This document shows, in pieces, positions 56,649-64,000 of a DNA stretch of 64,000 nucleotides. The notes under the pieces were generated by a model. That model was not told the DNA's origin and ran no database searches. It saw nothing but the letters and a program-made list of their open reading frames with translations. Numbering within the stretch: the stretch's first letter is position 1; the number at the start of each line of letters is the position of its first letter. The position numbers were made by a program, and so were the translations under genes. Source of the stretch: an uncultured Gammaproteobacteria bacterium (GTDB lineage: Bacteria > Pseudomonadota > Gammaproteobacteria > Pseudomonadales > Pseudohongiellaceae); assembly GCA_903837345.1 (NCBI GenBank), contig CAILUG010000037.1:1-64000 (forward strand), read 5' to 3'.

Positions 56649-57089
56649 GTGGGCAATTCCAAAAAATTCATCGCAATGGTTGTTTTTGCCCTGGGTGCAG
56701 CCATCGCCAGGGCCGAACTTGTAGTGGAATCAGGATTCGTCAGGGCTTCACTGCCGGCCAGCAATTCCACTTCTGCATACATGACACTTAACAATACCGG
56801 AGATGCCGATATCCTCATCAGCGGTGTCACCACTGCTGCTGCCGGCAAAGTCAGTTTTCACGGCACGATGAACCATGAAGGCATGATGCACATGATGGAA
56901 ATGGAAAACCTGAAAATTGCCGCCCATAAATCACTGGTACTTGAATCCGGTGGCATGCACATGATGCTGGAAAACATGACAGTTGCGCTGACTGCCGGCA
57001 GCAAGGTTGAGCTTGTGCTGCAGTTTGCCGATGGCCGGAACAAGACCATTTCGTTGCCGGTACAGAGTGTGCTTGCAGACAACCACTGA
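56649..57089 (+). CDS. Periplasmic copper chaperone PCu(A)C
   Basis: The 146-residue product has a signal peptide (cleavage after ARA) and the PCu(A)C domain that binds Cu(I) and delivers it to cytochrome oxidase. Marks are VSFHGTMNHEGMMHMMEMEN, an unusually methionine/histidine-rich first motif, and LESGGMHMMLENM. GTG 56649 has GAGGAG five bases upstream. It lies 11 bp after the lipoprotein gene, so the two are probably co-transcribed. No Sco or oxidase genes are in the window. Confidence 0.9.
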   Translation: MGNSKKFIAMVVFALGAAIARAELVVESGFVRASLPASNSTSAYMTLNNTGDADILISGVTTAAAGKVSFHGTMNHEGMMHMMEMENLKIAAHKSLVLESGGMHMMLENMTVALTAGSKVELVLQFADGRNKTISLPVQSVLADNH

Positions 57090-57114
57090 GGTTGGCAGGA
57101 GCAATTATTGCCGA

Positions 57115-58452
57115 TTATTGCTGTAGCAGTTCCAGTTTGTTTGCACACCAGGGAGTGAGTGCAGGCAAGACCCCCAGAGTCCAGATCACTATCCACGCGG
57201 TCAGCGGCAACAGCAGAGTCAGTTGCGGTAATTGCACGGCTGTGATGACGGCCAACACAACAGGAATCACTCCGGTCTCCCGGATGATGCACATGAACCA
57301 CTTTTCCTGCAGTGTGATGCGTGTAGGCAACAGCGAAATGAACACTGCAACTGGTCTGGCAACCAGCATGAAGCCGAATGCCGCAATCAATCCCGGCCAG
57401 AAGGTATGAATCAAGGCATCAATGGACACAAACGGCCCTATCATCATGAAAATGACGGGTTTGCCGATGCTCTCTATCTTGATTTCCATCATATGCAAGG
57501 TGGTGTGAAAGCGTTCGGCGGCATGGTTGTAGTTGGACAGCAAGCCCGCAATGAATGCCGCCAGAAATCCGTTGCCGTGCATGCTCTGAGCGATCAGGAA
57601 GGTTGCCATCGGCACAGCAATTACAAACGCAAAATCATAGGAAGCTTCGCCAGACTTGCGGGCGTGGCTCCTGGTCTTCTGCAGCTCATAGGCATACATG
57701 AGGGCCCAGCCAGCAACGCCAGCGAAGGTTCCAAACAGGAACTGTTGCGCCAGCGACAACAAGTTGGCGGGCATGATCAATCCATGCAACAGGGCGCTGG
57801 CAGAGTCCATTGATGTGCCGGCAATCACCATGACTGTCAGAGCGGTAGTCACGATCGCACCAACCGCATCATTGACTGCGCTTTCGGCAACTGCCAGATC
57901 TTTGAGATGCCCGTGCCGGTTTTTGAAGGTCAGCGATTTAAGAGTAGGGATCAGCGCAGCGGGGTCTGTTGAACTTATAATGGCGGCCAACAACGCAGAA
58001 GTGAGTCCATCCAGACCGAGCAGGGACAGAATCAGGTACATCACCAGGAAGGTCAGCAGATAACCCGGTATGGCAAGCATCAGAGTGGGAAAAGCAATTC
58101 TGCCAAGATATTTGCGCTCAACTCCATCGCCACCCCCTTTGAGAATGATTGCAGCCAAGGCGGTGCAAATTACTACCGACAGACGCAACTCTGAGGCAAG
58201 GGGTGCGAACGCGTCGTGCAGCAATACGCCGACCAGCAATTGCAGGGTAAAGCCCGGGAAAACAGTATTTTCTGCCAGCTTGCTGCAGCCCCATCCAAAC
58301 CCCAGAAACAGGCACAGGCACCAGAGAGCAAGGGCAACTGTTGATTCCACTCCATGCAATGTACCAAGGTGGTTCAGCCATAACGGAGCCAGGGCATTTA
58401 CCAGGAAGGCGAACAGGAAGAGGCCGACAATAGGCAAATACCGGAAGATCAT
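57115..58452 (-). CDS. Cation/proton antiporter (Na+/H+ exchanger family)
   Basis: The 445-residue product has about twelve hydrophobic segments and the CPA motifs: ALLAAIISSTDPAALIPTLK (about 155-174) and AVAESAVNDAVGAIVTTAL, with acidic residues in membrane segments as in Na+/H+ exchangers. The cation is unknown. ATG 58452 is chosen over TTG 58470; both have weak ribosome-binding sites. It converges on the copper-chaperone gene. Confidence 0.88.
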   Translation of the reverse strand: MIFRYLPIVGLFLFAFLVNALAPLWLNHLGTLHGVESTVALALWCLCLFLGFGWGCSKLAENTVFPGFTLQLLVGVLLHDAFAPLASELRLSVVICTALAAIILKGGGDGVERKYLGRIAFPTLMLAIPGYLLTFLVMYLILSLLGLDGLTSALLAAIISSTDPAALIPTLKSLTFKNRHGHLKDLAVAESAVNDAVGAIVTTALTVMVIAGTSMDSASALLHGLIMPANLLSLAQQFLFGTFAGVAGWALMYAYELQKTRSHARKSGEASYDFAFVIAVPMATFLIAQSMHGNGFLAAFIAGLLSNYNHAAERFHTTLHMMEIKIESIGKPVIFMMIGPFVSIDALIHTFWPGLIAAFGFMLVARPVAVFISLLPTRITLQEKWFMCIIRETGVIPVVLAVITAVQLPQLTLLLPLTAWIVIWTLGVLPALTPWCANKLELLQQ

Positions 58453-58520
58453 TGGGGCTTCAGCTGGCAATTGAAAGGTTCACGGGGTCCCCGGAACAGG
58501 GCGGGCATGGCAAATTTAGG

Positions 58521-58549
58521 TTCATGGCTTCCCCGGACTGTGCTAGGAT
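58521..58549 (+). promoter_or_regulatory. Candidate rpsO promoter and leader
   Basis: TTCATG (58521-58526), a 17-bp spacer and TAGGAT (58544-58549), preceded by TGC as an extended -10, precede a leader of about 115 bases. The leader starts with a CCCC-GAAAT-GGGG hairpin (58556-58568). S15 represses its own mRNA in E. coli, and the leader could hold such a site. Confidence 0.5.
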
Positions 58550-58667
58550 TCGCCTCCCCGAAATGGGGCGCTTTATGCATGGACGAACCAGATAACTATC
58601 AATATGCGTGGTTAGGCTGGATGTAGACGGACTTTACCACTCAATTGCATATTTTTGGAGATAAATC

Positions 58668-58937
58668 ATGGCCTTATCAGCTATTCAAAAAGCGGACATT
58701 GTTCGCGAATACGCCCTTGCAGAAGGGGATACCGGTTCACCGGAAGTGCAGGTTGCTCTGCTGACCGGCAACATCAACCAACTGCAGGACCATTTCAAAG
58801 CCCATGATCATGACCACCACTCCCGTCGTGGCCTGATCCGCATGGTAAACACCCGTCGCAAGCTGCTGGACTACCTGAAAAGGAAGGACTCGGTTCGCTA
58901 CAACAATCTGATCCAACGCCTCGGTCTGCGTCGTTAA
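58668..58937 (+). CDS. rpsO: 30S ribosomal protein S15
   Basis: S15 is a primary 16S rRNA-binding protein. The 89-residue product is full length, with [40 protein letters not shown] and the C-terminal [20 protein letters not shown]. It is followed by pnp after 64 bp with a hairpin between them. Confidence 0.98.
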   Translation: MALSAIQKADIVREYALAEGDTGSPEVQVALLTGNINQLQDHFKAHDHDHHSRRGLIRMVNTRRKLLDYLKRKDSVRYNNLIQRLGLRR

Positions 58938-58954
58938 TCGCAACCACCCCTCTT

Positions 58955-58979
58955 CCTGGCCAGTATTGGGCTGGCCAGG
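58955..58979 (+). other. Hairpin between rpsO and pnp
   Basis: CCTGGCCAG (58955-58963) and CTGGCCAGG (58971-58979) form a perfect nine-base-pair stem with a seven-base loop. It lacks a T-run. In E. coli this interval holds the rpsO terminator and the RNase III site that controls pnp mRNA stability; this hairpin is in the same place. Confidence 0.6.
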
Positions 58980-59001
58980 CTCATACGCTTAGGAAAACTA
59001 C

Positions 59002-61101
59002 ATGCTGAAACCAATCAGGAAAGAATTCACATACGGCAACGACACGGTGGTGCTGGAAACCGGCCGGATTGCCCGCCAGGCTGATACAGTTCTGGTTACC
59101 ATCGGCAACACACAGGTGCTGGTGGCTGTGGTAGGAAAACGCACCGCAAAACCGGATCAAGGTTTCTTTCCGTTGACCGTCCATTACCAGGAAAAAACCT
59201 ACGCTATCGGCAAGATTCCCGGTGGTTTTTTCAAACGTGAAGGTCGCCCCACTGAAAAAGAAACGCTGACTTCGCGTTTGATTGATCGTCCGATCCGTCC
59301 CTTGTTCCCCAAGGGTTTTCTGAACGAAGTGCAGGTAGTTGCAACTGTGATGTCCGCTGAGAAAGGTATAGATCCGGATATTGCTGCGATGATAGGCGCT
59401 TCTGCGGCGCTGTCGATCTCAGGTATTCCGTTTGCTGGCCCGCTCGGCGCAGCCCGCGTTGGTTACAACGATACCGATGGTTATATCCTGAACCCGAACT
59501 ACAGCACGCTGGCTACGTCTGATCTGGACATGGTGGTAGCCGGGACTGAAAGCGCTGTGTTGATGGTGGAATCAGAAGCCAAAGAACTGAGCGAAGATCT
59601 GATGCTGGGTGCCGTATTGTTTGCGCACCTTGAAATGCAGGTGGTAGTCAAAGCCATCAATGAATTCAAGGCAATGGCCGGCAAGCCAGCCTGGGATTGG
59701 GTGCCTGCTGTCAAGAATGAAGCTCTGGCCCTGGCTCTTGCTGACGCCTTCAAGACAGACCTCGGCGCTGCTTACCAGATATCCGACAAAATGCAGCGGC
59801 AGGACCGTGTTGCCCAGTTGCAGGCAGAAGCAGTTGCCCGCCTGGGAAACAGCGATACGGTTTCCGCCAGCGAAGTGCAAAATGCCTTCGGTTCGCTTGA
59901 GAAGAAAATCGTGCGTGGCCGCATCATCGATGGCTTCCCGCGCATAGATGGTCGTGACAACCACACCGTGCGTCCAATCAATGTACAGGTTGGTGTGCTC
60001 GGCAAGACCCATGGTTCGGCCCTGTTTACGCGTGGCGAAACCCAGGCCTTGGTAGTAGCTACCCTGGGTGCCATCCGTGACTCGCAGGTGATTGAAGATC
60101 TGTCAGGCTCGAGGAAAGATCCTTTCATGCTGCACTACAACTTCCCTCCCTACAGCGTTGGCGAAACCGGCATGATGAGTGGCCCGAAACGTCGCGAAAT
60201 CGGCCATGGCCGACTGGCGCGCCGCGGTGTGGCGGCTGTATTGCCGAGTGAAACAGCTTTCCCTTATGCAATACGTGTAGTCTCTGAAATCACCGAATCC
60301 AACGGTTCCAGCTCCATGGCCAGCGTATGCGGTTCCTCACTGGCGCTGATGGATGCAGGTGTGCCGTTGAAAGCGCCCGTCGCCGGTGTGGCTATGGGTT
60401 TGATAAAGGAAGATCGCGGTTTTGCTGTTCTCACTGACATCCTGGGTGATGAAGATCATCTTGGCGACATGGATTTCAAAGTGGCTGGTTCAGCCAATGG
60501 CGTAACTGCCTTGCAGATGGATATCAAGATCCAGGGCATTACCGAAGAGATCATGGAAAATGCACTGCAGCAGGCCAACAAGGCCCGTCTGCACATCCTC
60601 GGCGAAATGAACAAGATCCTGGCAATGCCACGTGACAAGATTTCCGAGAATGCTCCCAGCATGGCTACCATGAAAGTGCCGGTAGACAAGATTCGCGAAG
60701 TCATCGGCAAAGGTGGCGCCACCATCCGTGGCATTACCGAAGAAACCGGTGCGTCGATCGACATTGATGATGATGGCAACATCCGTATTTATGGTGAAGA
60801 TGCCGCCTCGCGCGATGCAGCCCTGCTGCGCATCCAGTCCATCACGGCTGAAGCAGAAATCGGCAAGACCTATCGTGGCAAGGTTTCCAAGATTGTCGAC
60901 TTTGGCGCCTTTGTCACAATCATTCCTGGCAAGGATGGGCTGGTACATATCTCGCAGATATCCAATGAGCGCGTTGATAAAGTCACCAGCTACCTGAATG
61001 AAGGCCAGGAAATCTTTGTGAAGGTTCTCAAGATTGATGACCGTGGCAAGATCAGCCTCAGCATGAAAGAAGTGACAGAAGAAGATAAAGCCAGCGCATA
61101 A
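59002..61101 (+). CDS. pnp: Polyribonucleotide nucleotidyltransferase (PNPase)
   Basis: PNPase degrades RNA phosphorolytically from the 3' end and works in the degradosome. The 699-residue product has two RNase PH domains (first [20 protein letters not shown] with [20 protein letters not shown], second [18 protein letters not shown] with SDMD-type active-site loop [16 protein letters not shown]), a KH domain ([18 protein letters not shown]) and an S1 domain ([20 protein letters not shown]). Confidence 0.98.
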   Translation: MLKPIRKEFTYGNDTVVLETGRIARQADTVLVTIGNTQVLVAVVGKRTAKPDQGFFPLTVHYQEKTYAIGKIPGGFFKREGRPTEKETLTSRLIDRPIRPLFPKGFLNEVQVVATVMSAEKGIDPDIAAMIGASAALSISGIPFAGPLGAARVGYNDTDGYILNPNYSTLATSDLDMVVAGTESAVLMVESEAKELSEDLMLGAVLFAHLEMQVVVKAINEFKAMAGKPAWDWVPAVKNEALALALADAFKTDLGAAYQISDKMQRQDRVAQLQAEAVARLGNSDTVSASEVQNAFGSLEKKIVRGRIIDGFPRIDGRDNHTVRPINVQVGVLGKTHGSALFTRGETQALVVATLGAIRDSQVIEDLSGSRKDPFMLHYNFPPYSVGETGMMSGPKRREIGHGRLARRGVAAVLPSETAFPYAIRVVSEITESNGSSSMASVCGSSLALMDAGVPLKAPVAGVAMGLIKEDRGFAVLTDILGDEDHLGDMDFKVAGSANGVTALQMDIKIQGITEEIMENALQQANKARLHILGEMNKILAMPRDKISENAPSMATMKVPVDKIREVIGKGGATIRGITEETGASIDIDDDGNIRIYGEDAASRDAALLRIQSITAEAEIGKTYRGKVSKIVDFGAFVTIIPGKDGLVHISQISNERVDKVTSYLNEGQEIFVKVLKIDDRGKISLSMKEVTEEDKASA

Positions 61102-61122
61102 AAAATCTTCTCTGGACAAAAC

Positions 61123-61153
61123 AAAAAAGGCAGCCCAAGGGCTGCCTTTTTTT
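61123..61153. terminator. Bidirectional terminator between pnp and adenosine kinase
   Basis: AAAAAAGGCAGCCC, a two-base AA loop and GGGCTGCCTTTTTTT form a strong symmetric hairpin with A-run and T-run on its two sides. It can therefore terminate both pnp and the convergent adenosine-kinase operon. Confidence 0.88.
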
Positions 61154-61170
61154 AATCGCATTTTTCAGTC

Positions 61171-62172
61171 TCAATCCATCAGGATTTTCTGCAGGATTTC
61201 ATGATGTGCGGCTGGCGGCAGTCGCGGACCGAAGTGTGTGACTGTCCTGGATGCCGCGTAGCTGGCAAGTTTGCCGGCGGTGGCGAAATCCTTGCCGGCA
61301 GTAATCGCATAGAGAAACGCACCCGCGAACATGTCTCCGGCGCCATTGGTGTCCACCGGTTTTACCGGAAAGGAGTCGATGGAAATGTTTTTCTTGCCAT
61401 CAAACAGCAGCGCACCTTTCGATCCCAGCGTAAGTACGATGGTTTTGGCAATTTTCTTCAGTTCGTTCATGCTCTCCGGAATCGAATCCTTGCCGGTCCA
61501 TGCCTTGGCCTCTGTTTCGTTGGCGAAAATAAGGTCAACTCCATTGCCCACCATGTCTTCAAGACCTCCCCGGCAAAACTGCACCATGGCGGCGTCCGAG
61601 AGTGACAGCGCAGTTGCAACACCGTTGGCTTCAGCAGCTTTGCGGGCATCAACGCAAGCATCTTTGCCGGTTGGCGAGGCTGCCAGATAACCTTCCAGAT
61701 ACACGTATTGGGAACTTTTAAGAGCTTCAAGATTGAGGTCTTTGCTGGAAATATCAGCAGAAATTCCCAGGAATGTGAGCATTGTGCGCTCAGCGTCCGG
61801 GCTGACCATTACCAGGCATTTGCCGGTATCGCCGTATTCACGCTGTTTGGAAAGATTGGTATGGATGTTGTGATCACCAAGCTGTTGTACATAAAAATCG
61901 CCTGGCTCATCGCTGGCAACTTTGCAGGTGTAGAACGCCGAACCACCGAACTGGGATATGGCATACATGGTATTGGCGGCTGAGCCTCCCCCGGCACGTT
62001 TTTTCAGGCCACATTTGACTATAAGTCTGTCGTACAGCACTTTCTGGGCTTCTCCATCAACCAGCGTCATCAAGCCCTTCTGGATGTTTTCGTGTTTCAG
62101 AAACTCATCAGTGACTTCAAACTCGGCATCCACCAATGCATTGCCAATACCGTATACGTTGTATTTCTTCAT
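61171..62172 (-). CDS. PfkB-family adenosine kinase
   Basis: The 333-residue product is a ribokinase-type sugar kinase: VYGIGNALVDAEFEV at the start, AGGGSAANTMYAISQFGG (substrate-site motif), VVLTLGSKGALLF-type TIVLTLGSKGALLFDGKK and the catalytic PfkB signature DTNGAGDMFAGAFLYA (about 277-292, Asp as base). Sequences of this type in gammaproteobacteria are annotated as adenosine kinase, phosphorylating adenosine to AMP; I infer the substrate from overall pattern. It follows hemL by 23 bp on the same strand. Confidence 0.9.
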   Translation of the reverse strand: MKKYNVYGIGNALVDAEFEVTDEFLKHENIQKGLMTLVDGEAQKVLYDRLIVKCGLKKRAGGGSAANTMYAISQFGGSAFYTCKVASDEPGDFYVQQLGDHNIHTNLSKQREYGDTGKCLVMVSPDAERTMLTFLGISADISSKDLNLEALKSSQYVYLEGYLAASPTGKDACVDARKAAEANGVATALSLSDAAMVQFCRGGLEDMVGNGVDLIFANETEAKAWTGKDSIPESMNELKKIAKTIVLTLGSKGALLFDGKKNISIDSFPVKPVDTNGAGDMFAGAFLYAITAGKDFATAGKLASYAASRTVTHFGPRLPPAAHHEILQKILMD

Positions 62173-62195
62173 GAGTTCCCCTTGTGTGTTGGTTT

Positions 62196-63509
62196 TTACT
62201 GGTGATTCTTTTTCAAAACAGCAAAACTTTTTTCAGCAGCTGAAAGTGTAAGATCAATTTCCTTGCTGCCGTGTGCGCTGGAAACAAATCCTGCTTCAAA
62301 GGCGGATGGTGCAAGATAAATGCCTTCTGCAAGCATTGAATGGAAATAGGGTTTGAACAGGCTGACATTGCTCTGCATCACTTGTTCAAAAGTTGAAATA
62401 TTTTTGAACTTGCTGAAGTAACAGCCGAACATTCCGCCAACCTGGGTAGTGGTAAATTCTATGCCGGAATTGTCCGCCAGGGATTGCAGGCCTTGCAGCA
62501 GTGTGGTCGCAGTTCGGGTCAGTGATTCAAAAAAACCTGGCTTGCTGATTTCATCCAGTACAACCATCCCGGCAGTGACTGCCAACGGATTGCCGGACAA
62601 AGTACCAGCCTGGTAAACAGGACCAACAGGGGAGAGCATATCCATGATCGCTTTCCTGCCCCCGAAAGCACCAACAGGCAAGCCGCCACCGATGACTTTG
62701 CCCAACGTGGTCAGATCAGGCTTGATATTGAAGAGTTGTTGGGCACCACCGAGTGCAACCCGGAATCCGGTCATTACTTCGTCAAAAATCAGCAGTGCAC
62801 CGTATTTTTCAGTAATTTCCCTGACCAGCTGCAGATAGCCGGGCAAAGGTGGTACACAATTCATGTTGCCCGCGACAGGTTCAATGATAACGGCAGCAAT
62901 GTCATTACCCGATTCTGAAAAAAGTTTTTCGAGCGCATCTGCATCGTTGTAGGGCAATACGAAAGTCTGACGTGCGGTTTCAGCAGGGATGCCTGAGGAA
63001 TCCGGAGTGCCCATGGTCAAGGCACCGGATCCCGCCTTCACGAGCAGCGAGTCCACATGTCCGTGATAGCAGCCTTCGAATTTCACTATTTTTTCGCGAC
63101 CCGTAAAGCCGCGGGCAAGACGGATGGCGCTCATGGTGGCTTCGGTGCCTGAGTTTACAAGGCGCACTGATTCTATCGCCGGCATCAGTTGGCAAATACG
63201 TTCAGCCAACAGTACTTCCAGCTCAGTCGGAGCTCCAAAAGCCGTTCCCAAATCAAGCTGGCTGTGCAGCGCTGCTTTTACGCGGGGATGGCTGTGCCCG
63301 AGAATCAAAGGGCCCCATGCGCCTACATAATCTATATAACGGTTGCCATCGACATCCGTGATCCAGGCCCCGTCACCGCTTGCGAAGAAAACCGGATTGC
63401 CTCCAACACCACGAAAGGCGCGGACGGGGGAATTGACGCCCCCGGGAATGCAGGCTTGCGCACGCGTGAACAAACGTGCTGACTTGGCTAATTCTGAATT
63501 ATGTGTCAT
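62196..63509 (-). CDS. hemL: Glutamate-1-semialdehyde 2,1-aminomutase HemL
   Basis: HemL makes 5-aminolevulinate from glutamate-1-semialdehyde in haem synthesis. The 437-residue class III aminotransferase has [20 protein letters not shown] near the start, [35 protein letters not shown] and the PLP lysine in [18 protein letters not shown]. It diverges from argC across 111 bp, in which AT-rich segments (63547-63556) probably hold overlapping promoters. Confidence 0.97.
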   Translation of the reverse strand: MTHNSELAKSARLFTRAQACIPGGVNSPVRAFRGVGGNPVFFASGDGAWITDVDGNRYIDYVGAWGPLILGHSHPRVKAALHSQLDLGTAFGAPTELEVLLAERICQLMPAIESVRLVNSGTEATMSAIRLARGFTGREKIVKFEGCYHGHVDSLLVKAGSGALTMGTPDSSGIPAETARQTFVLPYNDADALEKLFSESGNDIAAVIIEPVAGNMNCVPPLPGYLQLVREITEKYGALLIFDEVMTGFRVALGGAQQLFNIKPDLTTLGKVIGGGLPVGAFGGRKAIMDMLSPVGPVYQAGTLSGNPLAVTAGMVVLDEISKPGFFESLTRTATTLLQGLQSLADNSGIEFTTTQVGGMFGCYFSKFKNISTFEQVMQSNVSLFKPYFHSMLAEGIYLAPSAFEAGFVSSAHGSKEIDLTLSAAEKSFAVLKKNHQ

Positions 63510-63620
63510 GGCGAAGGAATATTGCTTTATATGGCGAATGTCGGGATTTATTATAGAAAGCGGGCCAGTCGTTGCATATGGCCATTTTCGAATGAAAAAT
63601 TGTGCAAGTGAGGTTTTGAT

Positions 63621-64000
63621 GTGATCAAAGCGGGAATTGTCGGGGGCACAGGGTACTCAGGTGCGGAATTGCTGCGTTTTCTGGCGTTGCACCCGCAAGT
63701 CAAAGTCACGACTGTAACATCCCGGACCGATGCCGGCAGCCTGGTGTCATCCATGTTTCCGAATATGCGGAAGCATGTCGATCTCAGGTTTGTCCAGCCA
63801 GAGGTGGCCACGCTTGCAGCATGTGATGTGGTATTTTTTGCGACCCCGCACGGAACCGCGATGCAGATGGCGCCTGCCTTGCTGAAATCCGGGGTAAAAG
63901 TAATAGATCTGTCTGCCGATTTTCGTATCAAGGATGCTGCCACTTTCCGCAAATGGTACAAGATGGAGCACACTTGTCCCGAGTTGCTTGGCCAGGCTGT
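63621..64000 (+). CDS. argC: N-acetyl-gamma-glutamyl-phosphate reductase ArgC, N-terminal part
   Basis: ArgC reduces N-acetylglutamyl phosphate in arginine synthesis. The gene runs off the right edge after about 126 codons. The visible part has [20 protein letters not shown] (NADP-binding GxxGYxG), [31 protein letters not shown] and the beginning of the CPELL-Q-AVYG region. GTG 63621 has GAGG seven bases upstream. The catalytic Cys lies beyond the window. Confidence 0.95.
   Translation, partial: MIKAGIVGGTGYSGAELLRFLALHPQVKVTTVTSRTDAGSLVSSMFPNMRKHVDLRFVQPEVATLAACDVVFFATPHGTAMQMAPALLKSGVKVIDLSADFRIKDAATFRKWYKMEHTCPELLGQA

Overview
The window is a chromosomal segment of a gammaproteobacterium. 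The evidence is the long run of genes in the order usual for that class: grpE-dnaK-dnaJ-dapB, carA-carB-greA, yhbY/rlmE-ftsH-folP-glmM-tpiA-secG-tRNA-Leu-tRNA-fMet-rimP-nusA-infB-rbfA-truB, then rpsO-pnp. The tmRNA tag (ANDETYALAA) and the ratA/rnfH, bamE/fur and recN neighbourhood agree. Base composition looks moderately G+C-rich (not computed). I cannot name the genus.

Layout. 1-1125: the end of a genomic island at the 3' end of ssrA (tmRNA), made of the tail of an IS21-family element and a P4-type integrase gene broken by it. 1223-7930: an accessory block of secreted proteins of unknown function (a DUF6152 protein and a partner, divergent from an ankyrin protein followed by a DUF1592-type multi-domain protein with two haem-binding motifs and a Tat-exported DUF1552 protein). 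7937-16191: smpB, ratA/rnfH, bamE, fur, recN and the heat-shock operon grpE-dnaK-dnaJ with a sigma-32-type promoter. 16217-17017: dapB. 17151-30553: about 13.5 kb of accessory genes inserted between dapB and carA: an FG-GAP protein, a GH15 glucoamylase, two more DUF6152-partner relatives (one a fusion), and an operon of a YddA/SbmA-type ABC transporter, a GH3 beta-glucosidase, a GH144-type glucanase and a PEBP-like protein, then two putatively exported nicotinamide-nucleotide-binding proteins. 30662-49331: housekeeping genes from carAB to truB, including a carA leader terminator and a complex rimP leader. 49338-58452: a second inserted block (uvrA, ssb, an RmlD-like protein, a TauE/SafE transporter, moeA, a lipoprotein, a PCu(A)C copper chaperone, a cation/proton antiporter). 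58668-64000: rpsO-pnp, adenosine kinase, hemL and the start of argC.

The most interesting signals are: (i) two structured repeats (4160-4270 and 14849-15026) that share a short core but have long outer inverted arms with locus-specific sequence, one of which supplies the n-region of a signal peptide; (ii) a three-member family of secreted proteins linked to DUF6152 by adjacency and by gene fusion, where mature DUF6152 is predicted to start with His-His; (iii) a transporter-GH3-GH144 operon suggesting cytoplasmic beta-1,2-glucan breakdown; (iv) a carA leader with a short ORF ending inside a terminator stem; and (v) a rimP leader with three tandem hairpin repeats between two terminators.
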